Below are positions 1 through 7,364 of a stretch of 19,427 bases of DNA, one piece after another. The stretch's first letter is position 1, and each line of letters starts with the position of its first letter. The DNA lies in NCBI GenBank assembly GCA_035255045.1, contig DATFAA010000118.1:1-19427 (forward strand), in the 5' to 3' direction. Made by a program: the position numbers and the translations under genes. The notes under the pieces are model-generated. The model had not been told where the DNA came from. It saw only the letters and a program-made list of their open reading frames with translations, and did no database searches. The DNA is from JAGTRP01 sp035255045 (GTDB lineage Bacteria; Pseudomonadota; Gammaproteobacteria; Burkholderiales; Rhodocyclaceae).

Positions 1-373
1 AATCTATAGGTAATCTGGTTACCGTTATCTACAGTTATTTTCTCGTTTTAAAACAACCAATAAAATCAAGTAGATATAGAAATGTTACTGTTTTGGTTAC
101 CTTAAGTTACCAATGAACAGTAATATGGAAAATCATTAACTATCAATTAGTTGAGAACTGTTTAGATCATCTATTACCGATGTTACTGTTTTCTTGTACC
201 CCCATACCAAGAATCCGGTAGCGGCTTCTGCTGAAGTAAAGCGACTGGGTGCATGCCCAGGGCGCATCGATCTGCATGAACTCCCCTTCCAGAGTTTGTC
301 CATACAAGCCAAGAGCTAGGCTTGATTGGTACCTTCTGCACGTGTGCATGCTTTCCCACCCATAAAGCGGGCG
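1..373. other. AT-rich gene-free segment with short repeats, left of cos
   Basis: No convincing gene is visible. Bases 1-200 are far richer in A and T than the rest of the window. The 13-base word ATGTTACTGTTTT occurs at 82-94 and again at 180-192. GTTACC occurs at 18-23, 96-101 and 106-111. TTACTGTT at 85-92 is mirrored by AACAGTAA at 116-123. In a P2-like genome this side of cos is the right end of the packaged DNA, beyond the replication and accessory genes. The repeats could be operators or another protein-binding cluster, which is inference. A short open stretch in frame 3 (3-116) might be the tail of a gene entering from the left, but nothing in it is recognisable. Confidence 0.5.
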
Positions 374-392
374 GGCGGGGCGGGGTCCCGAC
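374..392. other. cos: Candidate cosN (cohesive-end site) of P2 type
   Basis: GGCGGGGCGGGG followed by TCCCGAC resembles the 19-base P2/P4 cohesive end as I recall it (GGCGAGGCGGGGAAAGCAC). Eleven of the first twelve bases agree, and so does the terminal AC. The next bases, TGCGCGC, also agree with recalled P2 sequence. The site lies on the Q side of the late genes, as in P2, where cos is at the left end just before Q. The terminase (P and M products) would cut here to leave 19-base 5' overhangs. The middle four or five bases differ, so the exact cut positions are inferred. Confidence 0.6.
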
Positions 393-411
393 TGCGCGCG
401 GATGGTCGGTA

Positions 412-430
412 TTGCCTATTTTTTAGGCAA
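412..430. repeat. Perfect hairpin beside cos
   Basis: TTGCCTA (412-418) and TAGGCAA (424-430) form a perfect 7-bp stem around a TTTTT loop. It lies about 20 bases inside the putative cos end. As I recall, P2 has a similar T-rich hairpin (GCTGA...TTTTT...TCAGC) at nearly the same distance from cos. A role in terminase binding or packaging is inference. It lacks a following T-run on either strand, so it is not a typical terminator. Confidence 0.45.
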
Positions 431-437
431 AAGTTAA

Positions 438-467
438 TTGGGGTATGCCGGATACATCAGATAGAAT
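438..467 (+). promoter_or_regulatory. Putative sigma70-type promoter for the accessory gene at 501
   Basis: A TAGAAT -10 hexamer (462-467) lies 18 bases after a TTGGGG -35-like hexamer (438-443), about 33 bases before the start codon. The region is more AT-rich than the late genes. A promoter of its own fits a lysogenically expressed moron, but the -35 is poor and this is a by-eye call. Confidence 0.4.
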
Positions 468-500
468 CTAGGCTGTTACACATAAACAAAGGGAGTAAGG

Positions 501-953
501 ATGAAAGCCGTGTTCAAGTGGGTAGGTATCGTGTTCTTTGCGCTTGTCGTCATCGGGATGTTCGCCGGCGGCGGGAAGAAGGATGGGGGGAATGCGACTG
601 CCGCCGTTGAATCAGAGCCGGCCAAGGCACGCGAGGTCGTGAAGATCAGTGCTGGTGAGCTGTTCAAGTCATACGATGACAATGAAGTTGCCACCGATGA
701 GCGATTCAAGGGTAAGGATGTCCTGGTTACCGGAACCGTTCAGGCAATCGACAAGGATGCCTTCGACAACATCGTCATCAACTTCCGAACCAGTAATGAG
801 TTCATGCCCGCTCACATGAAGATGAAGGACACTGAAAAGGCCGCAGCCATCGCCCTCAAGAAGGGTAATAAGTCCGCTGTTCAGTGCCAGAAAATGGGCC
901 GCATGATGGGCTCGCCGTTCGGTAACGACTGCGTTTTCGTATCGGGATCTTGA
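501..953 (+). CDS. Membrane-anchored OB-fold (tRNA_anti-like) accessory protein
   Basis: A 150-residue protein. Residues about 7-24 form one hydrophobic segment (signal anchor or uncleaved signal), followed by a glycine/lysine-rich linker. The rest resembles the tRNA_anti-like OB-fold family: an ELFKSYDDNEVATDERFKGK segment, then a VTGTV strand and IDKDAFDNIVIN. Two cysteines near the end (CQKMG... and NDCVF) match the usual end of that family. The start is supported by a GGAG ribosome site at 492-495. It points away from Q, and has its own putative promoter and a strong terminator. Those are the marks of a moron, an accessory gene added to a phage and often expressed in the lysogen. The family has no settled function. 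Membrane anchoring allows a superinfection-exclusion or envelope role, which is speculation. Confidence 0.75.
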   Translation: MKAVFKWVGIVFFALVVIGMFAGGGKKDGGNATAAVESEPAKAREVVKISAGELFKSYDDNEVATDERFKGKDVLVTGTVQAIDKDAFDNIVINFRTSNEFMPAHMKMKDTEKAAAIALKKGNKSAVQCQKMGRMMGSPFGNDCVFVSGS

Positions 954-995
954 TCTTGAATAGGTCGAGCGCTTACCTGGGCGCCTAAATGCAAC

Positions 996-1026
996 AAGGG
1001 CCGCATTGCGCGGCCCTTTTCTTTTG
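996..1026 (+). terminator. Rho-independent terminator after the accessory gene
   Basis: AAGGGCCGC (996-1004) pairs perfectly with GCGGCCCTT (1010-1018) around a 5-base loop, followed by a T-rich run (TTTTCTTTTG) on the plus strand. It ends the gene at 501-953. Because it lies directly beyond the stop of Q on the other strand, the same stem may also slow leftward late transcripts, but the minus-strand T-run is weak. Confidence 0.85.
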
Positions 1027-1040
1027 TGGTTTGGCGGTGG

Positions 1041-2108
1041 CTAGGCCCCGGGGGACTGCCTGGCCAGCTCGTAGGGCTTGAAGCGGATCACCTCTTGCCC
1101 GATCCAGTCGTTGAGTTCCATCAGGCGCTGCTGCAGGGGGGCGATTTCGTTGGCGGAGAAGACCGCCGCGGCCTTTTCGGCGTCGCCGAAGCCGCCGGTG
1201 TTGTGGGGGATGATGCCCATGAGCTGGGGCGGTACCCGGTGGGCGGCCAGCTGGTCGTCCCGGGTGACGTTTTTGATGTTCATGAACTCGTCCTTGGCCG
1301 CCACCTCGGCCACCGGGATCAGCTGGATTCCGTCCTTCTTGCCGTTGGGGGCGTACATGAACAGGTTGCGGAAATTGCCCGGGCCCTTGCTGCTGCGCAG
1401 GGCCTCCCGCAGGTTGTCGATGTCCTTCTGCTCCTGGACCGCGTCGGTCATGTAGAGGATGAATCCGGCATGGCTGCCGTTGGTGTAGTAACGGCGGCGG
1501 AACAGGGTGGCGGATTCGTTGAGCCAGGCCGACTGCAGGGCCGGGATGTATTCCGGCAGGCCGTAGATCTCCTGGTTGATGTCCGGCTCCATGAGGTGGA
1601 ACACCGAGCCCTTCTTGAATTCGTGGTCGTCCTGCCAGCCTCGCCAGAAGAAATAGGTCTCCAGGTCCAGCCCCCGGCGCGTGTAGCGGGCCAGGGAAGG
1701 CTTCAGGGCTAGGGGCCGGCCGGTCATCGAATCTTGGCGCTCCAGATAGGAGTTACCGAAAACGATGAACTCCATAGCGAAGCGGGAAAAATCGGTGCGG
1801 GACAGCAGCGGGTGGGGCACATAGCAGGACGTGAGGATGTTGCGCTTCACGTACATCGGGCTGGAATGATGCACCGTGGCCCGGGCCGTCTTGGCCAGGC
1901 CATCCAGAGAGATGGGCGGCTCGTACCACTTCCCCGCCTTGGTGCACTCCAGATAATCCAGAATTTCCCGCTTATCCAGCACCGCCTCCGGATCGCCGAA
2001 GCTAAAGGCCTCGGCCTTGGCCTGCTGCGCATCTGCTGGAACAGGGGCCGGTACATCCGCGGTGGATTGAGCGGCGAAATCCCGCCGCTGGGTTTTGCGC
2101 TTGCTCAT
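1041..2108 (-). CDS. Q: Phage portal protein (P2 Q family)
   Basis: A 355-residue protein of the PBSX/P2 portal family, close to the P2 gpQ length. The portal forms the ring at the unique head vertex through which terminase pumps DNA and to which the tail joins. Family-like segments include a YLECTKAGKWYEPPISLDG stretch near residue 50, YVKRNILTS, and the late RVPPQLMGI.PHNTGGFGD segment typical of this portal family. The N-terminal 30 residues are lysine- and alanine-rich. The start ATG overlaps the stop of P by one base, so Q and P are translated from one leftward message. In P2 this is the Q-P transcription unit. Family assignment is very secure. Confidence 0.96.
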   Translation of the reverse strand: MSKRKTQRRDFAAQSTADVPAPVPADAQQAKAEAFSFGDPEAVLDKREILDYLECTKAGKWYEPPISLDGLAKTARATVHHSSPMYVKRNILTSCYVPHPLLSRTDFSRFAMEFIVFGNSYLERQDSMTGRPLALKPSLARYTRRGLDLETYFFWRGWQDDHEFKKGSVFHLMEPDINQEIYGLPEYIPALQSAWLNESATLFRRRYYTNGSHAGFILYMTDAVQEQKDIDNLREALRSSKGPGNFRNLFMYAPNGKKDGIQLIPVAEVAAKDEFMNIKNVTRDDQLAAHRVPPQLMGIIPHNTGGFGDAEKAAAVFSANEIAPLQQRLMELNDWIGQEVIRFKPYELARQSPGA

Positions 2109-3871
2109 CAGGAAATCTCCATGAAGCTCGAATTGGAATGGTTCGCCCCTTCCAGGGGCTCGTTATGCAGGGCGTGCATGGTCGCCCAGGCCAGATCCGC
2201 GTGGCTGATCTCTTCCGATCGGCCGGCCTCGAAAGTGATTTGGCGGCCGCTGGGGGTGGTGGTCTTCTTGATGGCCATGAAGGAGGCGGCCATGTCCGTC
2301 CAGCCAGCGTCGAACTCCAGCCGTCCCTTGTTGATCACGTCCTTGGCCTTGAGCACCAGGCGCACCTTCACGTCCGGGCTGTACTGGAAGGCCCGGGCCG
2401 CCGGGAAAAACTGCTTCACCAGCTGATAGACCCCCTGGCCGATGCCAGTGGTGTCGATGCCTATGTAGGTCACGTTGTAGCACTCGGTCACCTTGCGGAT
2501 CCGCTCCGCCTGGCCATCGAAGTCCATGCCCTTGAAGCTCACTCGGTCCAGGATGCGGAACTTTCCCCCGGGCACCAGGGGCGGGGCCACCACCACAAGG
2601 GCAGCAGAATCGCCGGTATGGGATGGGTCATAGCCCACCCACACCTCACGCCAGCCCAGAGGCCGCAAGGCGAAGGGCTTGAAGTCATCCCACACCACCC
2701 AGCTATCCACCATGCAGCGCTGCAGCTCGGCCAGGGGGAAGACGCTCTGCCCATCGTCGATGAACTGGCACATCAGCAGGTTGGCGAACTCGTCGGCGCT
2801 GTAATCCAGGCGCAGCTGGTCGATGTCGAACAGATCGCACCCACCGGCTACCGCATCGAGCACCGTGACGATCTGGCGCCATTGCCCATCCTCGCAGTGC
2901 CGGCCATCCTGCAGGGCCTCATGGGAGACATCCAGCTTGATGCGCTCCCCCTGGGGCCGACCCTTGTTGAACAGGTCGCCGCTCCAGAACGGGTAGGCCT
3001 CATGGGATAGGGCAGAGGGGGTGGAGAAGTAGGTCAGGCGCCAGTGCTTGTGCATGGCCATGCCCGAGGCCACCTTTCGGAACTCCTGGAACTTGGGGAT
3101 CCAGAAGTACTCGTCCATGTATAGGTTGCCGTGGTAGCTCTGGGCCGTGCGGGTATTGGTGCCCAGGAAGTAGAGGGTGGCGCCGTTAGGAAGGACGATG
3201 GGGTCTCCCTGCAGATCAACCTGGGCAACATCCGCGGCGAACTGCTTGATGTAGCCCTTGAACACATGGGCCTGGGCCTTGGAGGCCGACAAGAAAATCT
3301 GATTGCGCCCCGTCTCCAGGGCATCCACCAGGCCCTCCCGGGCAAAGTACCAGGTGGCGCCGATCTGCCGACTCTTCAGCAGATTGCGCACCCGCTCCTG
3401 CAGGCCGGCCCGGTACCAGGCCTTCTGGTAAGGGAACAGGCCCTCCATGAAGGCATCCACCAGCTGCTCCTGCTGCTCCTCGCTGATGGCGTTGCGCGTC
3501 GGCTGCTTGCGTAGCCCCTTGTTGCGGTTCTCCACCTTCGGGTTCAGGTCAGCCTCATTGCCGTCCCGGCTGTACTTCTTCACCCGGGCCAGGCGCTCCA
3601 TCTGCCGGCCCAGCAGGTCGATTTCCTTGAAATCACGCCCATCTTTCGCATCCTTGGCCACCAGCTGGATCAGCCGGGCCTCGATGCTCGACTCCGCCCG
3701 CTCAATCGGGTCGGATTCGTCCCACTTGTCCCGCCGCTTCCAGCTGTGCACGGTCGGGGCCTTCTCGCCGATGTGCTCGGCAATACGCGCGATGCGCCAG
3801 CCCTGCCAGTACAGGTCTCTGGCCCGCCGGCGGGGGTCGATATCGGGAGGAATGGGAGTGCTCATGTCCAT
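2108..3871 (-). CDS. P: Terminase large (ATPase/nuclease) subunit
   Basis: A 587-residue packaging motor and cos-cleaving enzyme, matching the length of P2 gpP. Residues about 20-50 form a helix-turn-helix-like segment ending SWKRRDKW. The ATPase has a Walker A-type KSRQIGAT at 166-173 and a Walker B LYMDE at about 250-254. The C-terminal RNase H-like nuclease shows its acidic residues at D415 (GYDPSHTGDS), D473 (GIDTTG) and D559 (SHADLAW). It acts with the small subunit M on the cos site. The first ATG is at 3871, and a second in-frame ATG at 3865 is also possible. Neither has a Shine-Dalgarno sequence, and the late promoter's expected start point lies within a few bases. Confidence 0.97.
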   Translation of the reverse strand: MDMSTPIPPDIDPRRRARDLYWQGWRIARIAEHIGEKAPTVHSWKRRDKWDESDPIERAESSIEARLIQLVAKDAKDGRDFKEIDLLGRQMERLARVKKYSRDGNEADLNPKVENRNKGLRKQPTRNAISEEQQEQLVDAFMEGLFPYQKAWYRAGLQERVRNLLKSRQIGATWYFAREGLVDALETGRNQIFLSASKAQAHVFKGYIKQFAADVAQVDLQGDPIVLPNGATLYFLGTNTRTAQSYHGNLYMDEYFWIPKFQEFRKVASGMAMHKHWRLTYFSTPSALSHEAYPFWSGDLFNKGRPQGERIKLDVSHEALQDGRHCEDGQWRQIVTVLDAVAGGCDLFDIDQLRLDYSADEFANLLMCQFIDDGQSVFPLAELQRCMVDSWVVWDDFKPFALRPLGWREVWVGYDPSHTGDSAALVVVAPPLVPGGKFRILDRVSFKGMDFDGQAERIRKVTECYNVTYIGIDTTGIGQGVYQLVKQFFPAARAFQYSPDVKVRLVLKAKDVINKGRLEFDAGWTDMAASFMAIKKTTTPSGRQITFEAGRSEEISHADLAWATMHALHNEPLEGANHSNSSFMEIS

Positions 3872-3872
3872 G

Positions 3873-3943
3873 GCACCCGAGACTACCCGCGCGCGCGAAA
3901 AGCCATGACTGGTGCCGGTTGTAGCCTGCCTGCCTACACCCGG
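3873..3943 (-). promoter_or_regulatory. Late promoter for P-Q (Ogr/Delta type)
   Basis: The leftward half of the divergent late control region. The dyad CCGGTTGTAG (3915-3924) / CTACACCCGG (3934-3943) matches at 9 of 10 paired positions, with TGT and ACA separated by 13 bases and the centre at 3929. Leftward from it come a CGCGCGCG tract (about 3889-3897) and a weak -10, TAGTCT (3885-3880 on the minus strand). Placing the dyad centre at -55, as for P2 late promoters, puts the start point at about 3874, three bases before the P ATG. Activation by an Ogr-like zinc-finger protein is inference from P2; no ogr gene lies in the window. Confidence 0.65.
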
Positions 3944-3985
3944 AAGGCTTTGCCCTCGCGCGGAGGCTGCCCGAAGATGGTTCCG
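3915..3985 (+). promoter_or_regulatory. Late promoter for O-N-M-L and lysis genes
   Basis: It shares the dyad at 3915-3943 with the P promoter. Rightward, a CGCGCG tract (3957-3962) lies at nearly the same distance from the dyad as on the left side. A very weak -10-like GAAGAT follows at about 3972-3977, giving an expected start near 3984. That leaves a leader of about 30 bases with a Shine-Dalgarno sequence before O. One central operator serving both directions is seen in the sequence; the activator is inferred from P2. Confidence 0.6.
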
Positions 3986-4015
3986 TCACGTTACCGAACC
4001 CCAGAGGACAGCCCC

Positions 4016-4852
4016 ATGCCCGTTTCCAAGCCGTTTGCCATCGCCACCGAAGGGCCCACCATCGACGGCCGCAATATCAGCCGCGACTGGATCGTCCAGA
4101 TGGCCAAGTCGTATGACCCCAAGGTCTACACCGCCGTCACCAACCTGGAGCACTACCTGTCCTCTCTGCCCGACAGCGTTTTCAGCGCCTACGGCAAGGT
4201 GGTTTCCCTGGGCACCCAGGAAGTCGAGATCCTGGGTGACAAGAAGCTCCAGCTCACCGCCGTGGTGGATGTTTCCCAGGCTGCTGCAGACCTGCAGAAG
4301 TCCGGCAAGAAGGCCTTCGCCTCCATCGAAGTTAAGGACAACTTCATCAACAAGGGCGTCGCCTACCTAACCGGCCTGGCCTTCACCGATACCCCCGCCA
4401 GCGTCGGCACCGAATCCATGAAGTTCTCTGCCATTGGCGGCGGCAAGGAAAACGTATTCACCTTCGGCGCTGAGATCGGCATCGAATTCGAGCCGGAAGG
4501 TAATAGCGCCGGCCAGGGCCAGGCCGCCGCTCCTGCTCCCGGCGATACCCTCTTCGCCAAGGTCAAGGCCCTGCTCGGCCTGGAGAAGAAGGACAGCGAT
4601 ACCCGCTTCGCCGACATCGGCCAGGCCGTGGAGGCCGTCGCCGGCTCCCAAAAGGATCTGCTGGCCAACTACGCCACCCTGGAAAAGAAGGTGGCCGACC
4701 TGACCGCCGCGCAGCAGAAGTCCGACGAGGCCGCCGCTTCCCGCGAGCAGGAATTCGCCGAACTCAAGGCCACCCTGGACAAAACCCCTGATGGCAGCGC
4801 CAAGCGCCCCGCCGCCACCGGCGGCAACGGTGAAATCAAGACCGACTGCTGA
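4016..4852 (+). CDS. O: Capsid scaffold and maturation protease
   Basis: A 278-residue bifunctional scaffold/serine protease, close in length to P2 gpO. The catalytic triad aligns with the P2 residues: D17 in TIDGR, H46 in NLEHY and S103 in AFASIE. The N-terminal half is the protease and the C-terminal half (from about 180) is the alanine-, lysine- and glutamate-rich coiled scaffold that guides procapsid assembly, ending in the family's KATGG-type tail (here AATGGNGEIKTDC). It cleaves the capsid protein N, itself and, in P2, the portal. The ATG at 4016 is chosen because AGAGG lies just upstream and the protein then begins like P2 gpO. The frame is open further upstream (to 3746), but that extension crosses P and its promoter. 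Confidence 0.95.
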   Translation: MPVSKPFAIATEGPTIDGRNISRDWIVQMAKSYDPKVYTAVTNLEHYLSSLPDSVFSAYGKVVSLGTQEVEILGDKKLQLTAVVDVSQAAADLQKSGKKAFASIEVKDNFINKGVAYLTGLAFTDTPASVGTESMKFSAIGGGKENVFTFGAEIGIEFEPEGNSAGQGQAAAPAPGDTLFAKVKALLGLEKKDSDTRFADIGQAVEAVAGSQKDLLANYATLEKKVADLTAAQQKSDEAAASREQEFAELKATLDKTPDGSAKRPAATGGNGEIKTDC

Positions 4853-4882
4853 CCAATACCACACAGAAATCCGGAGAAAACA

Positions 4883-5890
4883 ATGCAAACCAATACCCGC
4901 ATCGCTCTCAATGCCTACGCTGCCGCAATTGCTTCCCTGAGCGGCGTTCCTTCTGCTATGGAGAAATTCGCCGTATCTCCCAGCGTGCAACAGACCATGG
5001 AGAACCGCATCCAGGAATCCAGCTCCTTCCTGCGCGGCATCAATGTCCAGGGGGTTCCTGACCAGGCAGGCGAAAAGATCGGCCTTGGCATCGGCGGCCC
5101 GGTTGCTGGTACGACCAACACCGCTACGACTGACCGCTCTACCTCCGACCTGGCGGCGATGGATGCCAATGGCTATCTCTGCACCCAGACCAATTTCGAC
5201 TCCCATATCACCTATGCCCGCCTGGATGCCTGGGCCAAGTTCCCCGACTTCCAGACCCGCCTGCGCGATGCCATCCTCCAGCGTCAGGCCCTGGACCGCA
5301 TCATGATCGGTTTCAACGGTACCAGCCGTGCCGCGACCAGCGATAAGGTCGCTAATCCCCTGCTGCAGGACGTGAACAAGGGCTGGCTGCAGAAATACCG
5401 GGAGAATGCTGCTGCCCGGGTGATGCATGAAGTTGTCGCTGCCTCCAACAAGGTGAATGTTGGCGATACCGGCGACTACAAGAACCTGGACGCCCTGGTG
5501 ATTGATGCGGTGAATAACCTGATTGAACCCTGGTACCAGGAAGATACCCAGCTGGTAGCAGTGCTTGGCCGCGAGCTTCTGGCCGACAAGTATTTCCCCA
5601 TCGTCGACGCCAAGCAGGCACCCTCCGAGCAGATCGCGGCGGACATGATCATCAGCCAGAAGCGTATTGGCGGCCTTCCTGCCGTGCGTGTTCCCTTTGT
5701 ACCGGCCGGCACCATCCTCATCACCCGGATGGACAACCTCTCCATCTACTGGCAGGAAGGCTCCCGTCGCCGCAACATCGTCGACAACAGCAAGCGCGAC
5801 CGCATCGAGAACTACGAGTCCTCCAATGAGGCCTACGTCGTCGAAGACTACGGCTGCGGCTGCGTCATCGAAAACATCACCCTGGTGTAA
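4883..5890 (+). CDS. N: Major capsid protein (P2 N family)
   Basis: A 335-residue major head protein with the HK97-type fold expected of the P2 N family, slightly shorter than P2 gpN. It begins with a short alpha-helical segment and a KFAVSPSVQQTMENRIQESS stretch, where the family's N-terminal peptide is removed by the O protease. Later segments such as RDAILQRQALDRIMIGFNG and NLSIYWQEGSRRR are characteristic. The C-terminus (YVVEDYGC...) is typical of this family. A GGAG ribosome site precedes the ATG. It lies 30 bases after O and two bases before M, consistent with one head-gene message. Confidence 0.96.
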   Translation: MQTNTRIALNAYAAAIASLSGVPSAMEKFAVSPSVQQTMENRIQESSSFLRGINVQGVPDQAGEKIGLGIGGPVAGTTNTATTDRSTSDLAAMDANGYLCTQTNFDSHITYARLDAWAKFPDFQTRLRDAILQRQALDRIMIGFNGTSRAATSDKVANPLLQDVNKGWLQKYRENAAARVMHEVVAASNKVNVGDTGDYKNLDALVIDAVNNLIEPWYQEDTQLVAVLGRELLADKYFPIVDAKQAPSEQIAADMIISQKRIGGLPAVRVPFVPAGTILITRMDNLSIYWQEGSRRRNIVDNSKRDRIENYESSNEAYVVEDYGCGCVIENITLV

Positions 5891-5892
5891 TC

Positions 5893-6588
5893 ATGGTCAG
5901 CCCCGCCAAAGCTCACTTCCTGCGGGTCTCCGCCGCCGCCCTGGCGGTGGCCCCCGCAGTATCCCCCAACGCCAGCCAGTACGAGCTCATGCTCGCCAAG
6001 CTGGCCGAGGATCGCCGCCGCCTCAAGGATGTCCAGTCCATCGAGCGCAAGGCCGAGGTAAAGCGCCAGCTGCTGCCCGAGTACGCCCCCTGGATCGAGG
6101 GCGTGCTCGCCGGCAATAGCGGCGTCCAGGACGACGTGCTGATGACCATCATGGTCTGGCGCATCGACATCGGCGACATCGCCGGCGCCCTGCCCCTGGC
6201 CAAGTACGCCATCGCGCACAAGCTGGTGCTGCCCGACCAGTACCAGCGAACCACGGCCTGCCTGATCGCCGAGGAAACCGCCGACATGGCCCTCAAGGGC
6301 GCCATCACCGACATCGAGGCCCTGCAGCAGGTGCTGGACCTCACCGCCGACGAAGACATGCCGGACGAAGTTCGCGCCAAGCTCTACAAGGCCATCGGCT
6401 ACGCCCTGCGGGACGGTGCTATGGGTAACGACGCGGGCTCCCAGGAGCAACTGACCCAGGCCCGGGACCACCTTCAGCGCGCCCTGTCCCTGCACGACAA
6501 GGTCGGCGTCAAGAAGGACATCGAGCGGCTGGAGACGGCCATCAAGAACTCCGCCCCCGCCCCGGCCCCGTCCGGCGGCAAGGGCTGA
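5893..6588 (+). CDS. M: Terminase small subunit
   Basis: A 231-residue homologue of P2 gpM, the DNA-recognition subunit that binds near cos and delivers the genome end to the ATPase subunit P. The sequence YELMLAKLAEDRRRLKDVQSI and the following LLPEYAPWI...VL segment are family hallmarks. The middle part is helical with repeated acidic and alanine-rich stretches, and the tail is a proline/alanine/glycine linker. The ATG starts two bases after the stop of N, so translation is probably coupled. It is separated from L by a roughly 100-base gap holding a large hairpin. Confidence 0.95.
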   Translation: MVSPAKAHFLRVSAAALAVAPAVSPNASQYELMLAKLAEDRRRLKDVQSIERKAEVKRQLLPEYAPWIEGVLAGNSGVQDDVLMTIMVWRIDIGDIAGALPLAKYAIAHKLVLPDQYQRTTACLIAEETADMALKGAITDIEALQQVLDLTADEDMPDEVRAKLYKAIGYALRDGAMGNDAGSQEQLTQARDHLQRALSLHDKVGVKKDIERLETAIKNSAPAPAPSGGKG

Positions 6589-6616
6589 CAAAGAGCGGAC
6601 CCCGCAGCCTGGCGGC

Positions 6617-6665
6617 TCGGGGGGCACATCGGGCTTTCCCTCCTTTCCCCGATGGTGCCCCCCGA
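6617..6665. repeat. Large GC-rich intergenic hairpin between M and L
   Basis: The left arm 6617-6633 pairs with 6648-6665 over 17 base pairs with a single bulged G (6654), around a pyrimidine-rich loop of 14 bases. It fills most of the M-L gap. There is no T-run after it, so it is not a standard terminator. It could partly stop, stabilise or process the late message, allowing different levels of head and lysis genes; this is inference. Confidence 0.65.
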
Positions 6666-6692
6666 CCACCGCCACCTAATCCGTAAAAAGCC

Positions 6693-7160
6693 ATGAGCCT
6701 CATCATTCCCGCCCCTACCCCCGCCATCGACGAGCCCGCCATCGTCAGCGGCCCATTCTGGCCAGATGTGGATCCGGCCAAGGTGCGGGATACCCAGCGC
6801 ATCGACGGCACCGTGCCGGCCCCGCGGCTCAAGACCGCCATCATCGAGGCCATCGCCGCCACCAACGGCGAGCTCAAGGCCTGGCGAGAAAAACAGCAGG
6901 CCGCCGGCTGCTCCACCCTGGCCGACGTGGCTGCCGAAGAAATCGACGGCACCAGCATTCTCATCCACCGCTATCAGCGGGCCGTGGGCTGCCACACCAA
7001 GGCCCTGCTCCTGGAGCGCCTGCGTGACTTCGACAGTACCGCCAAGGGCGACAAGAAAGCCGACGCCCTCACCGACCCCATAGACGACCTGTGGCGGGAC
7101 TACCGCCACGCCATCGCCGACATTACCGGGGCTGCCCGCTCCACGGTGGAGCTGATCTGA
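6693..7160 (+). CDS. L: Head completion/stabilisation protein
   Basis: A 155-residue homologue of P2 gpL, the protein that closes and stabilises the filled head at the neck. Recognisable segments are DPAKVRDTQRIDGTVP near the start, an AIIEAIAATNGELKAWR helix, and the late DDLWRDYRHAIADITG stretch. The first 20 residues are proline-rich. The stop overlaps the start of X by one base, so the two are probably translationally coupled. Position after M and before X is exactly that of P2 L. Confidence 0.94.
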   Translation: MSLIIPAPTPAIDEPAIVSGPFWPDVDPAKVRDTQRIDGTVPAPRLKTAIIEAIAATNGELKAWREKQQAAGCSTLADVAAEEIDGTSILIHRYQRAVGCHTKALLLERLRDFDSTAKGDKKADALTDPIDDLWRDYRHAIADITGAARSTVELI

Positions 7161-7363
7161 TGCGCGTCATCGCCCAGCAGGGAGACACGGTCGATAGCCT
7201 CTGCTGGCGCCACCTCGGCAGCTCCAAGCCGGTGGAAGAAACCCTGGAGGCCAACCCGGGCCTGTCCGCCATCGGCCCGGTATTGCCCATCGGCACCCCG
7301 GTGGATCTTCCAGACCAGGTCAGCGCCGTCCAGACCACCACCCTCATCAACCTCTGGGACTGA
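7160..7363 (+). CDS. X: Small tail protein (gpX family)
   Basis: A 67-residue protein. The GDTVDSLCWRHLG segment near the start and the ANPGL...GTPVDLP segment are the LysM-like signature of P2 gpX. In P2, gpX is required for tail assembly. The ATG at 7160 overlaps the L stop. The frame is open upstream to 7091, but that would lie inside L, and the short form matches the family length. No Shine-Dalgarno sequence stands out, in keeping with coupling to L. Its stop lies a single base before the next gene's ATG. Confidence 0.93.
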   Translation: MRVIAQQGDTVDSLCWRHLGSSKPVEETLEANPGLSAIGPVLPIGTPVDLPDQVSAVQTTTLINLWD

Positions 7364-7364
7364 C

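Noticed and set aside
167..349. Short minus-strand frame in the AT-rich left segment
   Set aside because: No ribosome site, no family resemblance and short; composition gives no support for coding.
2138..3010. Long plus-strand open frame opposite P
   Set aside because: Mirror frame of a well-conserved terminase gene in GC-rich DNA; its product has no recognisable domain.
3746..4015. Upstream extension of O giving a 368-residue protein
   Set aside because: It runs antisense through P and the divergent promoter. The ATG at 4016 has a ribosome site and matches the P2 O N-terminus.
4367..5428. Long minus-strand open frame opposite O and N
   Set aside because: Spans two genuine head genes on the other strand and is glycine-rich with no motif; a GC-driven shadow.
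6617..6665. M-L hairpin as a rho-independent terminator
   Set aside because: No T-run follows on either strand, and essential genes L and X lie downstream with no late dyad between.
5848..6675. Long minus-strand open frame opposite M
   Set aside because: Lies over the terminase small subunit and has low-complexity glycine/valine/leucine composition.
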